Translations under genes and position numbers: made by a program
Assembly: GCA_900543715.1 (NCBI GenBank)
Contig: UQSX01000015.1
Span: forward strand, 1 to 55,582
Length of the DNA: 55,582 nucleotides
From: an uncultured Blautia sp.
Lineage (GTDB): Bacteria; Bacillota; Clostridia; Lachnospirales; Lachnospiraceae
Direction of reading: 5' to 3'
Notes under the pieces: generated by a model
Told to the model about the DNA's origin: nothing
Database searches by the model: none
Seen by the model: only the letters and a program-made list of their open reading frames with translations
Part shown: positions 31,384-40,594 of the stretch, piece by piece
Numbering within the stretch: position 1 is the stretch's first letter
Layout: each line of letters opens with the position of its first letter

Positions 31384-31445
31384 GCCCGAAAAAAGGGTCG
31401 TGATGCCTGTATAGCAGGGCATCTGCCGGTTAAGTTTATCCGGGC
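31384..31445 (+). promoter_or_regulatory. Second structured element before the TM1266-like gene
   Basis: GCCCG/CGGGC (31384-31388, 31441-31445) encloses a hairpin GATGCC/GGCATC (31402-31407, 31418-31423) and a CCGG ... CCGG pair (31426-31429, 31440-31443) that competes with the closing stem. It ends 8 bases before the AGGAGG of the next gene, so it is placed to affect translation start. Confidence 0.5.
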
Positions 31446-31463
31446 ATGAAAAGGAGGAGATAT

Positions 31464-31775
31464 ATGGATAAAGCCAATTCCAGGATTGCCGTGATCGGAA
31501 TCATTATTGAAAACCGGGAAATGGCGGGAAAGGTAAACGAGCTGCTTCATCAATACAGCAGGTTTATCATTGGACGAATGGGGATCCCCTATGAGAAAAA
31601 ACAGGTGAATATTATCAGTGTGGTTCTGGATGCCCCGTCAGATGTGATCAGCGCCTTGGCCGGAAAGCTGGGAAGACTTCCAGGGGTCAGCTCTAAGGCA
31701 ATCTATTCCAGAGAGACTTCTTCAGAGAAGAGCAGAGACAAGGGAATGGAAGGGGATTCAAAAAATGGAGTATAA
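31464..31775 (+). CDS. Iron-only hydrogenase system regulator, TM1266 family
   Basis: 103 aa from the ATG at 31464, which has AGGAGG 6 nt upstream; an earlier ATG (31446) would place that SD inside the gene. The ferredoxin-like/ACT-type fold of TM1266 is seen in RIAVIGIIIENREMAGKVNE, IIGRMGIPYEKKQVNIISVVLDAP and KLGRLPGVSSKAIYS. The family travels with hydE, hydF and hydG and is presumed to be a regulator. It overlaps hydE by 11 bases. Confidence 0.9.
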   Translation: MDKANSRIAVIGIIIENREMAGKVNELLHQYSRFIIGRMGIPYEKKQVNIISVVLDAPSDVISALAGKLGRLPGVSSKAIYSRETSSEKSRDKGMEGDSKNGV

Positions 31776-32841
31776 AATAAGCGAAGAGGAATTTCAGGCC
31801 TGTTTCAAGGAGCTTTGCAGGGGCAGACATCTGAACAGGGACCAATGGAGGATCCTGCTGGAAGGACGAACCAGGGAGCGGGCAGAGCTTTTGGCCGGAC
31901 AGGCCGCCCAGCTGCGGGACCGGATATATGGAAAGAAAATTTTTATCCGGGGTCTTATTGAGTTTACAAATTATTGTAAAAACGACTGCTTCTACTGCGG
32001 AATCCGAAAGAGCAACAAAAATGCTTCCCGATACCGGCTTACGAAAGACCAGATCCTGGACTGCTGCCATGAAGGCTATAAACTGGGGTTCCGTACCTTT
32101 GTGCTTCAGGGCGGAGAAGATCCTTATTTTAATGATGAGAGAATGACTGAGATCATAGAGAGGATCCGCAAAGCTTTCCCGGACTGTGCCATAACCTTAT
32201 CTATCGGAGAGAAAGAAAAATCAAGCTATGAGCTTTTTAGGAAGGCAGGGGCGGACAGATACCTGCTCCGGCATGAGACAGCCAATGAAGCTCATTACAG
32301 GAAGCTTCATCCAAAGGAGCTTTTCCTTTCTAACAGGATCCGGTGCCTGGAGGATCTGAAAAGCCTGGGATACCAGACGGGAGCAGGGATTATGGTGGGA
32401 TCTCCGGGGCAGACCACGGAAACACTGATCGACGACATGGAATTTCTGGAAAAACTTCAGCCTGAAATGGTGGGGATCGGACCTTTTATTCCTCATCATG
32501 ATACACCCTTTCGGGGAGAGAAACAGGGAGAACTGGATCTGACCTTATATCTTTTAAGTCTGGTCCGCCTCCTTCTTCCAAGAGTACTCCTGCCTGCCAC
32601 TACGGCTCTGGGGACTATTGATCCCAGGGGAAGAGAGCGGGGAGTACTGGCCGGGGCCAACGTGGTGATGCCCAACCTGTCCCCGGAAAATGTCAGGGAA
32701 AAATACCTGCTGTATGATAACAAGATCCATACAGGAAAGGAAGCGGCAGAATGTCTGGATGCTCTCAGAGAGTCTATGAATGCCATCGGATATGAAGTGG
32801 TGGTAGACCGGGGGGATTTTTCAGCCGGAGAAAAGGAATGA
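31765..32841 (+). CDS. hydE: [FeFe]-hydrogenase maturase HydE (radical SAM)
   Basis: 358 aa. The radical SAM cluster motif is CKNDCFYC (Cys71, Cys75, Cys78), followed by TFVLQGGEDPYF and GIMVGSPGQTTETLIDDM. HydE acts with HydG and HydF to build the 2Fe part of the hydrogenase H-cluster and is tied to the bridging dithiomethylamine. SD AAGGGG. It is part of the operon with the TM1266-like gene, 70 bases before hydG. Confidence 0.96.
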   Translation: MEYKISEEEFQACFKELCRGRHLNRDQWRILLEGRTRERAELLAGQAAQLRDRIYGKKIFIRGLIEFTNYCKNDCFYCGIRKSNKNASRYRLTKDQILDCCHEGYKLGFRTFVLQGGEDPYFNDERMTEIIERIRKAFPDCAITLSIGEKEKSSYELFRKAGADRYLLRHETANEAHYRKLHPKELFLSNRIRCLEDLKSLGYQTGAGIMVGSPGQTTETLIDDMEFLEKLQPEMVGIGPFIPHHDTPFRGEKQGELDLTLYLLSLVRLLLPRVLLPATTALGTIDPRGRERGVLAGANVVMPNLSPENVREKYLLYDNKIHTGKEAAECLDALRESMNAIGYEVVVDRGDFSAGEKE

Positions 32842-32911
32842 CAGAGATTTAAGTTTTTGACCCATTGTATATAGGGAAAAAGATATTAGAAAACAGAGGA
32901 GGTATAGGATT

Positions 32912-34330
32912 ATGTATGATCCAAAATCGAAATGTGCAGATGATTTTATCAACCATGAGGAGATCATGGAGACACTGGCTTATGCGGAGGCAAATAAACA
33001 CAACCGGGAGCTGATCGACCAGATCCTGGACAAAGCAAGACTGAGAAAAGGATTAAGCCACAGAGAAGCAGCAGTGCTCCTGGACTGTGACCTGGAAGAT
33101 AAAAACCAGGAAATCTATGCCCTGGCAGAGCAGATCAAAAAGGATTTTTATGGAAACCGTATCGTGCTTTTTGCTCCGCTGTATCTTTCCAATTACTGTG
33201 TAAACGGCTGTGTATACTGTCCATATCACGCTAAAAACAAGCATATTCCCAGGAAGAAGCTGACCCAGGAGGAAATCCGTCAGGAGGTTATTGCCCTTCA
33301 GGATATGGGACATAAGAGGCTGGCTCTGGAGACTGGAGAAGACCCGGTGAACTGTCCTATTGAATATGTGCTGGAGAGCATTAAGACCATCTACAGCATC
33401 AAGCATAAAAACGGGGCTATCCGCCGTGTAAACGTAAATATTGCCGCTACTACTGTGGAGAATTACAGAAAACTGAAAGAGGCAGGAATCGGAACTTATA
33501 TCCTGTTTCAGGAGACCTATCATAAGGAAAGCTATCTGAAGCTCCACCCCACCGGACCAAAACATGATTATAACTATCACACAGAGGCTATGGACCGGGC
33601 CATGGAAGGCGGAATTGACGATGTGGGCTGCGGCGTTCTCTTTGGACTTGAAATGTACCGCTACGAATTTGCCGGCCTGCTGATGCATGCAGAACATCTG
33701 GAGGCTGTATATGGAGTAGGGCCTCATACTATCAGTGTGCCCAGAGTCAGGAAAGCAGATGATATTGATCCGGATGCTTTTGACAATGGTATTGACGATG
33801 ACACTTTTGCAAAAATCGTGGCATGTATCCGTATCGCAGTGCCTTATACAGGCATGATCATCTCTACCAGAGAGAACCAGAAATGCAGAGAAAGAGTGCT
33901 CCACCTGGGAATCTCACAGATTTCCGGAGGCTCCAGGACCAGCGTGGGAGGTTATGCAGAACCTGAACCAGAGGAAGAGTCTTCAGAACAGTTTGAGGTC
34001 AGCGACAACCGTACTCTGGACGAAGTGGTGAACTGGCTGATGGGAATGGGATATGTACCCAGCTTCTGTACGGCCTGCTACCGGGAGGGAAGGACAGGAG
34101 ACAGATTTATGTCTCTGTGCAAATCAGGACAGATCCAGAACTGCTGCCTGCCTAACGCCCTTATGACCTTAAAAGAATATCTTATGGACTATGCTTCCCC
34201 TGACACAGTAGAAAAGGGCCTGAAGCTGATCCAGGAGCAGATCCAGGATATTCCAAGGGAAAGAACCAGGGAGATTGTTAAGGAACGTCTTATTGAGATC
34301 GAGAAAGGAAACAGAGACTTCCGTTTCTGA
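32912..34330 (+). CDS. hydG: [FeFe]-hydrogenase maturase HydG (tyrosine lyase)
   Basis: 472 aa. The radical SAM motif CVNGCVYC (Cys96, Cys100, Cys103) and the C-terminal second cluster site CTACYREGRTGDRFMSLC are both present. HydG cleaves tyrosine to give the CO and CN ligands of the H-cluster. An AGGAGG stands before the ATG. A weak TTGACC-like -35 lies in the 70-base gap, so an internal promoter is possible but unconvincing. Confidence 0.97.
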   Translation: MYDPKSKCADDFINHEEIMETLAYAEANKHNRELIDQILDKARLRKGLSHREAAVLLDCDLEDKNQEIYALAEQIKKDFYGNRIVLFAPLYLSNYCVNGCVYCPYHAKNKHIPRKKLTQEEIRQEVIALQDMGHKRLALETGEDPVNCPIEYVLESIKTIYSIKHKNGAIRRVNVNIAATTVENYRKLKEAGIGTYILFQETYHKESYLKLHPTGPKHDYNYHTEAMDRAMEGGIDDVGCGVLFGLEMYRYEFAGLLMHAEHLEAVYGVGPHTISVPRVRKADDIDPDAFDNGIDDDTFAKIVACIRIAVPYTGMIISTRENQKCRERVLHLGISQISGGSRTSVGGYAEPEPEEESSEQFEVSDNRTLDEVVNWLMGMGYVPSFCTACYREGRTGDRFMSLCKSGQIQNCCLPNALMTLKEYLMDYASPDTVEKGLKLIQEQIQDIPRERTREIVKERLIEIEKGNRDFRF

Positions 34331-34349
34331 TACAGACAGGAGGCTTTAC

Positions 34350-35573
34350 ATGGGAATGAATCAGACACCTGCTTCTGAGCGGGTACATATCGGATTTTTC
34401 GGAAGGAGAAACGCAGGAAAATCCAGCGTTATGAACAGAGTTACCGGACAGGACCTGGCAGTGGTGTCGGAAGTGAAGGGTACGACCACAGATCCGGTTT
34501 ATAAAGCTATGGAGCTGCTGCCTCTGGGACCTGTGGTGATGATGGATACTCCGGGAATTGACGATGAGGGAGAGCTGGGAGCTCTGCGGGTGAAAAAAAG
34601 CTATCAGGTTCTGAACAAGACCGATGCGGCGGTTCTGGTCATAGATGGAAAAAACGGTATGAGCCGGGAGGACCAGGCTCTGCTGGAAAGGATCCAAAAG
34701 AAGAATATTCCCAGTATCCTGGTGCTGAATAAGAGAGATCTGCTTACAGAGGAGGAGGTCTGTCAGACCCTTTCCGGCCTGCCGAAAGGATACCGGGAAG
34801 GGAAAGACTTCCTCTGGGTCAGCGCTCAGGAGGGCACCGGGATCCATGAATTAAAAGAACGGCTGGCAGTTCTGGCCAGTACAGAAGAAAACCAGAAAAA
34901 GATCGTGGGGGACCTGCTGTCCCCGGGGGATTTTGTGGTGCTTGTGGTGCCTGTGGATAAAGCTGCTCCCAAGGGAAGACTGATCCTTCCCCAGCAGCAG
35001 ACAATCCGGGATATCCTGGATGCGGACGCAGTATCCGTAGTCATAAAAGAAGACAGGCTGAAAGAAACTCTGGAAAGGCTGGGACAGAAGCCCAGGCTGG
35101 TGATCACAGACAGCCAGGTTTTCGGAAGGGTTTCCCGGGATACTCCAAGGGAGATACCCCTGACCTCATTTTCCATACTGTTTGCCAGATATAAGGGAAA
35201 TCTGAAGACTCTGGTAGATGGAGCTAGAACACTGGAAAAGCTGAAAGACGGAGATAAGGTACTGATCAGTGAAGGCTGTACCCATCACCGGCAATGCGGC
35301 GATATCGGTACGGTAAAGCTTCCGGCATGGATCCGGAAATATACGGGAAAAAACCTGGATTTTTCTTTTACCTCAGGGACAGAATTCCCTGATGAGCTGG
35401 GAATGTACAGTCTCATCGTCCACTGCGGCGGGTGCATGCTCAATGAAAGGGAAATGAAGTACCGGCTGAGCTGTGCCGGGGATCAGGAAGTGCCTATGAC
35501 GAATTACGGCATCCTTATTGCTTACATGAATGGGATATTGGAGAGAAGCCTGGAGCCTTTTGGAGAAATCTGA
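34350..35573 (+). CDS. hydF: [FeFe]-hydrogenase H-cluster maturation GTPase HydF
   Basis: 407 aa from MGMNQTPASERVHIGFFGRRN; AGGAGG lies 7 nt upstream, and the 25 open codons before it overlap hydG and are rejected. GTPase motifs are GRRNAGKSSVMN, DTPGIDDEGELG and NKRD. The C-terminal cluster ligands are in CTHHRQCGDIG and HCGGCMLNERE. HydF is the scaffold that carries the 2Fe precursor to apo-hydrogenase. No hydrogenase structural gene lies in the window. Confidence 0.97.
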   Translation: MGMNQTPASERVHIGFFGRRNAGKSSVMNRVTGQDLAVVSEVKGTTTDPVYKAMELLPLGPVVMMDTPGIDDEGELGALRVKKSYQVLNKTDAAVLVIDGKNGMSREDQALLERIQKKNIPSILVLNKRDLLTEEEVCQTLSGLPKGYREGKDFLWVSAQEGTGIHELKERLAVLASTEENQKKIVGDLLSPGDFVVLVVPVDKAAPKGRLILPQQQTIRDILDADAVSVVIKEDRLKETLERLGQKPRLVITDSQVFGRVSRDTPREIPLTSFSILFARYKGNLKTLVDGARTLEKLKDGDKVLISEGCTHHRQCGDIGTVKLPAWIRKYTGKNLDFSFTSGTEFPDELGMYSLIVHCGGCMLNEREMKYRLSCAGDQEVPMTNYGILIAYMNGILERSLEPFGEI

Positions 35574-35583
35574 GATATGTAAG

Positions 35584-35628
35584 AAGGAGATGACTTCTGC
35601 CTTATAAATGCGGGAGCCATCTCCTTTT
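35584..35628 (+). terminator. Terminator of the hydEGF operon
   Basis: A 9-bp stem AAGGAGATG/CATCTCCTT (35584-35592, 35618-35626) with a 25-nt loop, then TTGGTATTATT. It lies 10 bases past hydF. The loop is longer than usual and the T tract short. Confidence 0.65.
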
Positions 35629-35687
35629 GGTATTATTCTATGAAACTTTGTATTGCCGGCTGGGACAGCAGACATGGAATGAAGCAT

Positions 35688-36353
35688 TTACTGCAGTGCT
35701 GTCTGTTTTACCCTGTTTAAAGCCTTGGATACTGCTGGAATTGAGATAATGATCACAGTTATGATTCCCTCTGCTACCAGATAGCTGTAATTATAGACGA
35801 TAGGATATACGCTGGTAAGAGCTTTTGGGAAATTATCTGGCATATAGTCCATCCAGTAGAGATATCCGCCCAGAGCGTGGAAGGCTCCTCTGGCAATTAC
35901 AGCGGCTATGTAGCCTTTCAGCAGGCCGTGGCTGCTCTTTGCAAAGAATCCTGCTACGCCAAGAGCGGCAAATGCCAGGATATAGTCGCAGCATACCTGG
36001 AAGAAGGAAAGCACATAAGGTTCCTGGATAAACTGCAGGATGCCGTAAGCCAGTCCTACTAAAACACCGGTTTTGGGTCCGTACCAGTTTGCCACAAGGA
36101 CGATGAAAAGCATACTGCACAGAGTCACACTTCCGCCCCAGGGCATGTTGAACAGCTTCAGGTAAGAAGTAATAAAAGCCAGAGCCATGGCCATGGCGCA
36201 GAACACAAGCTGTCTGGTTCCCATCTTTTTCTTTTCTGAAATCTTGCCTGCAAAGACAAGGGCCGCCACAAAAAGAATAATTCCCACGGCGATGCACAGT
36301 ACATATCCAGCGGTGGTCAGGCCTCCTTCTGCATTTACAAGAAATTGAAACAT
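35688..36353 (-). CDS. thiT: Thiamine ECF transporter substrate-binding subunit ThiT
   Basis: 221 aa with about six hydrophobic segments. The ThiT pattern is YGILQFIQEPYVLSFFQVC and DYILAFAALGVAGFF. One additional N-terminal segment (residues ~12-36) is present before the core, as in Clostridial homologs. It captures thiamine and works with a shared EcfT-EcfA-EcfA' module encoded elsewhere. The TPP riboswitch just upstream confirms the vitamin. SD AGGAGGG. Confidence 0.94.
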   Translation of the reverse strand: MFQFLVNAEGGLTTAGYVLCIAVGIILFVAALVFAGKISEKKKMGTRQLVFCAMAMALAFITSYLKLFNMPWGGSVTLCSMLFIVLVANWYGPKTGVLVGLAYGILQFIQEPYVLSFFQVCCDYILAFAALGVAGFFAKSSHGLLKGYIAAVIARGAFHALGGYLYWMDYMPDNFPKALTSVYPIVYNYSYLVAEGIITVIIISIPAVSKALNRVKQTALQ

Positions 36354-36404
36354 AAAAAATCCCTCCTGATTCCAAGACTGAAAACAAAAGGGCTGTAGTA
36401 AAAT

Positions 36405-36494
36405 AACGCATCCCTACGTTGGCATTATCCAAATCAGGTTATGGGTCGAAGCTTAAAACTTCCTCTCAGCCTGTGACACAAGCTCCCCTTGTTA
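36405..36494 (-). promoter_or_regulatory. TPP riboswitch
   Basis: The minus strand carries the thi-box: CTGAGAGG (36462-36469), ACCTGAT (36433-36439) and GGATAATGCCA (36420-36430), followed by GTAGGGA (36411-36417). The closing stem lies near 36405 and 36494. It controls thiT, whose ATG is about 50 bases on. The region between shows no clear terminator, so control is probably at translation. Confidence 0.96.
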
Positions 36495-36522
36495 TCAATC
36501 TTATGTAATTTAACCGGACTTT

Positions 36523-36551
36523 ATATTATACATATCCAGGAAAAATGTCAA
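36523..36551 (-). promoter_or_regulatory. Promoter of thiT
   Basis: Minus-strand TTGACA (36546-36551), 17-nt spacer and TAATAT (36523-36528). A TATAAT two bases closer would give a 15-nt spacer. It lies about 30 bases before the TPP aptamer. Confidence 0.75.
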
Positions 36552-36636
36552 GAGGGGAAATAAGACTGAGAAAGTTATCATAACCTAAAGTGAGATAAGA
36601 AATTTAGACTTTTGCGGCTATCCTCTGGCATAAATA

Positions 36637-36720
36637 AGATAATGGAACTGCTGCATGAATCAGAAAATGATAATGTATCGATATTCCTGATATGTATTTC
36701 ATGCAACTGCCCCATTATCT
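36637..36720. repeat. 84-nt foldback element downstream of the phosphoglucomutase gene
   Basis: Arms AGATAATGG...GCATGAA (36637-36645, 36653-36659) and TTCATGC...CCATTATCT (36698-36704, 36712-36720) pair as 9 + 7 bp. Between them each arm carries AACTGC in the same direction, leaving an internal loop. It follows the stop of the phosphoglucomutase gene by 17 bases on the minus strand, but no T tract follows. The left arm GGAACTGCTGCAT resembles the arm of the foldback at 20170. The rest of 36552-36636 shows nothing. Confidence 0.75.
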
Positions 36721-36737
36721 GAGAGTTTTATGATTTT

Positions 36738-38420
36738 TTAAGCCATGATCGGTTTCATAGCTTCAGAAAGCTTGTCTTTCTCTGCCTGAGCTTCTGCCAG
36801 ATCTTTGCCAAGAGTTGTATAGTATACTTTGATCTTTGGCTCTGTTCCGGAAGGACGAACGATAACTGTTTCTTTGTTCTCCAGTTTGTAGATCAGAACA
36901 TTGGCGGAAGGCAGCCCGGTTTCTTCTGGTTTTGTATAGTCGGTAACACTGACAACTTTATAGCCGGCGATTTCAGCAGGAGGATTCTTTCTCAGATCTT
37001 CCATGATTCCGGCCATTTTGTCCATGCCGCTTAATCCAGGGAATTCAAAGCTGTCGATCTTGTTAAGGTAACGGCCGTACTGAGCATAGATTTCTTCCAT
37101 TCTCTGTTTCAGAGAGCTTCCGATGCTTCTGTAATAAGCAGCCATTTCGCAGATCAGCATAGAGCCGATAACAGCGTCTTTGTCACGAACATAAGGACCA
37201 GCCAGATAACCGTAGCTTTCTTCAAAACCAAAGATGAAACGGTCAACTTCTCCGGCGGCCTCCAGCTGTGCGATCTGATCGCCGATCCACTTAAAGCCGG
37301 TGAGAACGCTCCGCAGCTCTACGCCGTAATGTTCAGCCACAGCGTCTGCCAGAGGAGTGGATACGATAGATTTTACAGCTACAGCTTTTTCAGGCATAGT
37401 GCCTTTTTCGATACGTCCTGCACAGATATAATCCAGAAGGAGTACACCTACTTCATTTCCGCTTACCAGTTCATAAGAACCATCGGGACACTTCATAGCG
37501 ATGCCCACACGGTCTGCATCCGGGTCAGTAGCCAGCATCAGGTCAGCGCCGGTTTCTTTTGCCAGATTTAAGCCCTGCTCCAGAGCCTCGAAAATTTCAG
37601 GGTTCGGATAGCTGCAGGTAGTGAAGTAACCGTTTGGATATTCCTGATCAGGAACAATGGTGATATCGGTAATGCCAATGTCTTTTAATACCTGAGTTAC
37701 AGGTACAAGACCAGAACCGTTCAGAGGGCTGTATACTAATTTCAGACCAGCTGTCTTGCACAGACCCGGACGAACCTGTCTGGACTCGATGGCTTCATAG
37801 AGAGCTTTCTTGCAGTCATCTCCCACAAAGCGGATGAGACCTTCCTCAACACCCTGGGCAAAGGACATATATTTTGCTCCGTTAAGCACGTCTGTTTTCT
37901 GGATCTCTTCATATACGATAGCGGCGGCGTCATCAGTCATCTGGCAGCCGTCAGGGCCGTAAGCCTTATATCCGTTGTATTTTGCAGGGTTATGGGAAGC
38001 TGTTACCATGACGCCTGCGTTGCAGTTGTAGTAGCGTGTTGCAAAGGAAAGGGCCGGTACAGGCATTAAAGCGTCATAGATCCTTACCTTGATTCCGTTT
38101 GCTGCCAGAACTCCTGCGGCATTTTTGGCGAATACATCACTTTTCAGACGGCTGTCGTAGCTGATAGCAACGGTCTGTGTGCCGCCCTGAGTTTTTACCC
38201 AGTTTGCAAGACCCTGTGTAGCCTGGCGGACTACATAAATATTCATGCGGTTTGTTCCTGCGCCCAGTACGCCTCGAAGTCCGGCTGTACCAAATTTCAG
38301 GGCTACTGCAAAACGCTCTTTGATTTCATCATCATTTCCCTCGATCCGGGATAATTCCGGATTTAAATCCGCATCTTCCAGATCTGCGTTTAACCAACGC
38401 TTGTACTCTTCCTGATACAT
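36738..38420 (-). CDS. pgm: Phosphoglucomutase/phosphomannomutase
   Basis: 560 aa from the ATG at 38420, which has AGGAG 8 nt upstream; an in-frame ATG six codons earlier would contain that SD. The phosphoserine loop is TASHNPAKYNGYKAYG, the metal loop DPDADR, the sugar loop GFEESYGYL, and the phosphate-binding loop RPSGTEPKIKVYY. It interconverts hexose 1- and 6-phosphates, feeding nucleotide sugars for the surface polysaccharide made at the right end of the window as well as glycogen. It appears to be a single-gene unit. Confidence 0.95.
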   Translation of the reverse strand: MYQEEYKRWLNADLEDADLNPELSRIEGNDDEIKERFAVALKFGTAGLRGVLGAGTNRMNIYVVRQATQGLANWVKTQGGTQTVAISYDSRLKSDVFAKNAAGVLAANGIKVRIYDALMPVPALSFATRYYNCNAGVMVTASHNPAKYNGYKAYGPDGCQMTDDAAAIVYEEIQKTDVLNGAKYMSFAQGVEEGLIRFVGDDCKKALYEAIESRQVRPGLCKTAGLKLVYSPLNGSGLVPVTQVLKDIGITDITIVPDQEYPNGYFTTCSYPNPEIFEALEQGLNLAKETGADLMLATDPDADRVGIAMKCPDGSYELVSGNEVGVLLLDYICAGRIEKGTMPEKAVAVKSIVSTPLADAVAEHYGVELRSVLTGFKWIGDQIAQLEAAGEVDRFIFGFEESYGYLAGPYVRDKDAVIGSMLICEMAAYYRSIGSSLKQRMEEIYAQYGRYLNKIDSFEFPGLSGMDKMAGIMEDLRKNPPAEIAGYKVVSVTDYTKPEETGLPSANVLIYKLENKETVIVRPSGTEPKIKVYYTTLGKDLAEAQAEKDKLSEAMKPIMA

Positions 38421-38528
38421 TTTTACCACTCCTACCATATTCTTTATAGTTTTTTTGTGAAATCATCACAATACATACTACTAATATACCATGTTTAGAG
38501 GAGAACGGCAATCATTCCATGAAGTTTT

Positions 38529-40478
38529 TTACAGCCTCTCAAAAACCGGCATATACTCGACAGGAGCCAAAACCGTTACCTTGCAGCCGCCCTGGTAAAC
38601 TTCGCCTGTAGAAGTCAGTTTCCACTGACCGGCAGGAAGATAAACCTCCCGTTCAAACTGATTTAAATGAAGAACAGGAGCAACCAGATATTTCTCTCCG
38701 AACATATACTGATCCTGAAGTTCCCAGCATTTCTCATCTTCCGGGAATTCGTAGAACATGGTCCGCAGGAGAGGAGAGCCATTTTCATGAGCTTCCTGGT
38801 AAAGCTGCTTGATGTAATCGTGCATGGAAATACGGATATCATAGTATTTTCTCATGATCTTATAGTTTTCTTCTCCATAACTCCACAGCTCATTAGGCTG
38901 GCCTGTGTGGAGGTATCCGCCGCCCCAGTCTCTGTCATCCAGAGGCGGAATATTGTAAGGACCTCTGTCTCCATGCATACGCAGAACAGGAGAGTAGACT
39001 GCAAACTGATACCAGGGGATACCGGCGATACCCATATTCAGACCGCACTGGATCTGATCCGTAAATGCTTCAAAGGTGCTTGGAACATCTCCGGACCAGA
39101 CCACGTTTCCGTATTTCTGAGAGCCTGCCCAGGCACAGCGGAGGAGATTGACCACAGGACCTTTTCCGGCTTTGCTCATTTCGTCATAGAAGATCCGGCT
39201 GTACATTTGAGGATAATGATTGCTGATAGCCAAAGCAGGACCATCGCAGTACCGATAATTTTCAAAATCATATACTCCATAATCAGGCTCAGAATTATCC
39301 AGCCAGAAGGCGTCAATGCCCAGATCATAATAATTCTTCTTGCAGACTTCCCATACATATTTCCTGGTCTCCGGATTGAAAGGATCGATCTCTACACAAT
39401 CTCCCTGATAGTCATAAGTCTGGGCAGCTCCTCTTTCTGTCCGGATCAGAAGGCCTTTCTCCATCATAGGGCCAAAGTTCTCGCTTTTTCTGTCCACAGA
39501 AGGCCAGATAGAAACAATAACTTTGATTCCCATGGAGTGGAGCTCATCTACCATAGCTTTTGGATCCGGCCAGTATTTCTTGTCAAATTTCCAGTCGCCC
39601 TGAAGTGTCCAGTGGAAGAAGTCAATGACGATCTGGTCGATCTTGATCCCTTCCTTCTGATACTGGCGGGCTACGGTCAGTACCTCATCCTGGGTGCGGT
39701 AACGAAGCTTGCACTGCCACAGTCCCATGAGATCTTCAGGAAACATTTCCGCATGTCCGGTAACCGCAGTATAGTTTTTCAGAATCTCCTTTGGAGTGTC
39801 GGCTGCAGTGATCCAGTAATCCATCTCCTTTGTGGCTCTTGCAGTCCATTCGGTATAGTTTTTGCCAAAGGTAACCTGTCCTACCGCAGGATTATTCCAG
39901 AGAAATCCGTATCCAAAAGAAGACAGGGCAAAAGGAACAGAGATCTGAGAATTCCGCTGAGCAAGCTCCAGAGTACAGCCCTTTAAGTCCAGATAAGGCT
40001 GCTGGTACTGGCCCATTCCAAAGAGTTTTTCTCCGTCATTGCTTTCAAACTTCAGATTCAGAGAATATTCTGTGCCTCCGATAATGCCTTTCCATTCCCG
40101 GTTGATCACCTTCAGACATCTGCTTTCTCTTGATAAGGTGCCGTCATACATACGGAAATACTCTCTGAGAATCTTTTTATCATCTTTATAGAAAGTAATG
40201 ATACCTGCGAAATTGACTACTGCCTTTAAACGTCCATTGGTGATAGCGGCAATTTCTTTTTTGTCAATGGTTCCGTCTCCTACCCAATGATCCTCTTCCT
40301 CTAGGGTTACCAAAGAATCTGTTTTCGGCACTTCTTCTGTCAGTGCCCAGTTATTTCCTGAAAAATTTCGGAGCATGGTAGAGCGGACTCTGAAAGAATC
40401 TTCTCCCCATGGTTCGATTCTGGTCATTTCTCCGTTGTGATAAAAAACCAGAGCGTTCTTATCGTTTACAAATTTCAT
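38529..40478 (-). CDS. Glycoside hydrolase family 31 (alpha-glucosidase/alpha-xylosidase type)
   Basis: 649 aa. The N-terminal beta-sandwich is followed by a (beta/alpha)8 barrel. The nucleophile is likely Asp394 in FWLDNSEPD and the acid/base Asp464 in WSGDVPSTFEAF, both with the GH31 surroundings. IDFFHWTLQGDW and GLWQCKLRY belong to the active-site wall. There is no signal peptide, so it acts inside the cell on imported oligosaccharides. The sugar cannot be told from the sequence. AAGGAGG precedes the start. The AraC-type regulator is divergent, 116 bases away. Confidence 0.93.
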   Translation of the reverse strand: MKFVNDKNALVFYHNGEMTRIEPWGEDSFRVRSTMLRNFSGNNWALTEEVPKTDSLVTLEEEDHWVGDGTIDKKEIAAITNGRLKAVVNFAGIITFYKDDKKILREYFRMYDGTLSRESRCLKVINREWKGIIGGTEYSLNLKFESNDGEKLFGMGQYQQPYLDLKGCTLELAQRNSQISVPFALSSFGYGFLWNNPAVGQVTFGKNYTEWTARATKEMDYWITAADTPKEILKNYTAVTGHAEMFPEDLMGLWQCKLRYRTQDEVLTVARQYQKEGIKIDQIVIDFFHWTLQGDWKFDKKYWPDPKAMVDELHSMGIKVIVSIWPSVDRKSENFGPMMEKGLLIRTERGAAQTYDYQGDCVEIDPFNPETRKYVWEVCKKNYYDLGIDAFWLDNSEPDYGVYDFENYRYCDGPALAISNHYPQMYSRIFYDEMSKAGKGPVVNLLRCAWAGSQKYGNVVWSGDVPSTFEAFTDQIQCGLNMGIAGIPWYQFAVYSPVLRMHGDRGPYNIPPLDDRDWGGGYLHTGQPNELWSYGEENYKIMRKYYDIRISMHDYIKQLYQEAHENGSPLLRTMFYEFPEDEKCWELQDQYMFGEKYLVAPVLHLNQFEREVYLPAGQWKLTSTGEVYQGGCKVTVLAPVEYMPVFERL

Positions 40479-40558
40479 GGAAGTTTCCTCCTTTGCTGTT
40501 TTGTGTGTGGAATGCTTTTTATGATGAAATCATAGAACAGACAGAGAGATTTTTCTAC

Positions 40559-40588
40559 TTGAATCCTATGGATATCTGATACTATAAT
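40559..40588 (+). promoter_or_regulatory. Promoter of the AraC-type regulator
   Basis: TTGAAT (40559-40564), 18-nt spacer and TATAAT (40583-40588). The expected start of transcription falls at the ATG itself (40595), suggesting a leaderless message. Confidence 0.65.
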
Positions 40589-40594
40589 ACTTTT

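Noticed and set aside
33053..33904. 283-codon minus-strand open frame inside hydG
   Set aside because: Antisense shadow of a well-supported radical SAM gene.
38667..39986. 439-codon plus-strand open frame inside the GH31 gene
   Set aside because: Antisense shadow; GH31 motifs on the other strand are clear, and this frame shows no domain.
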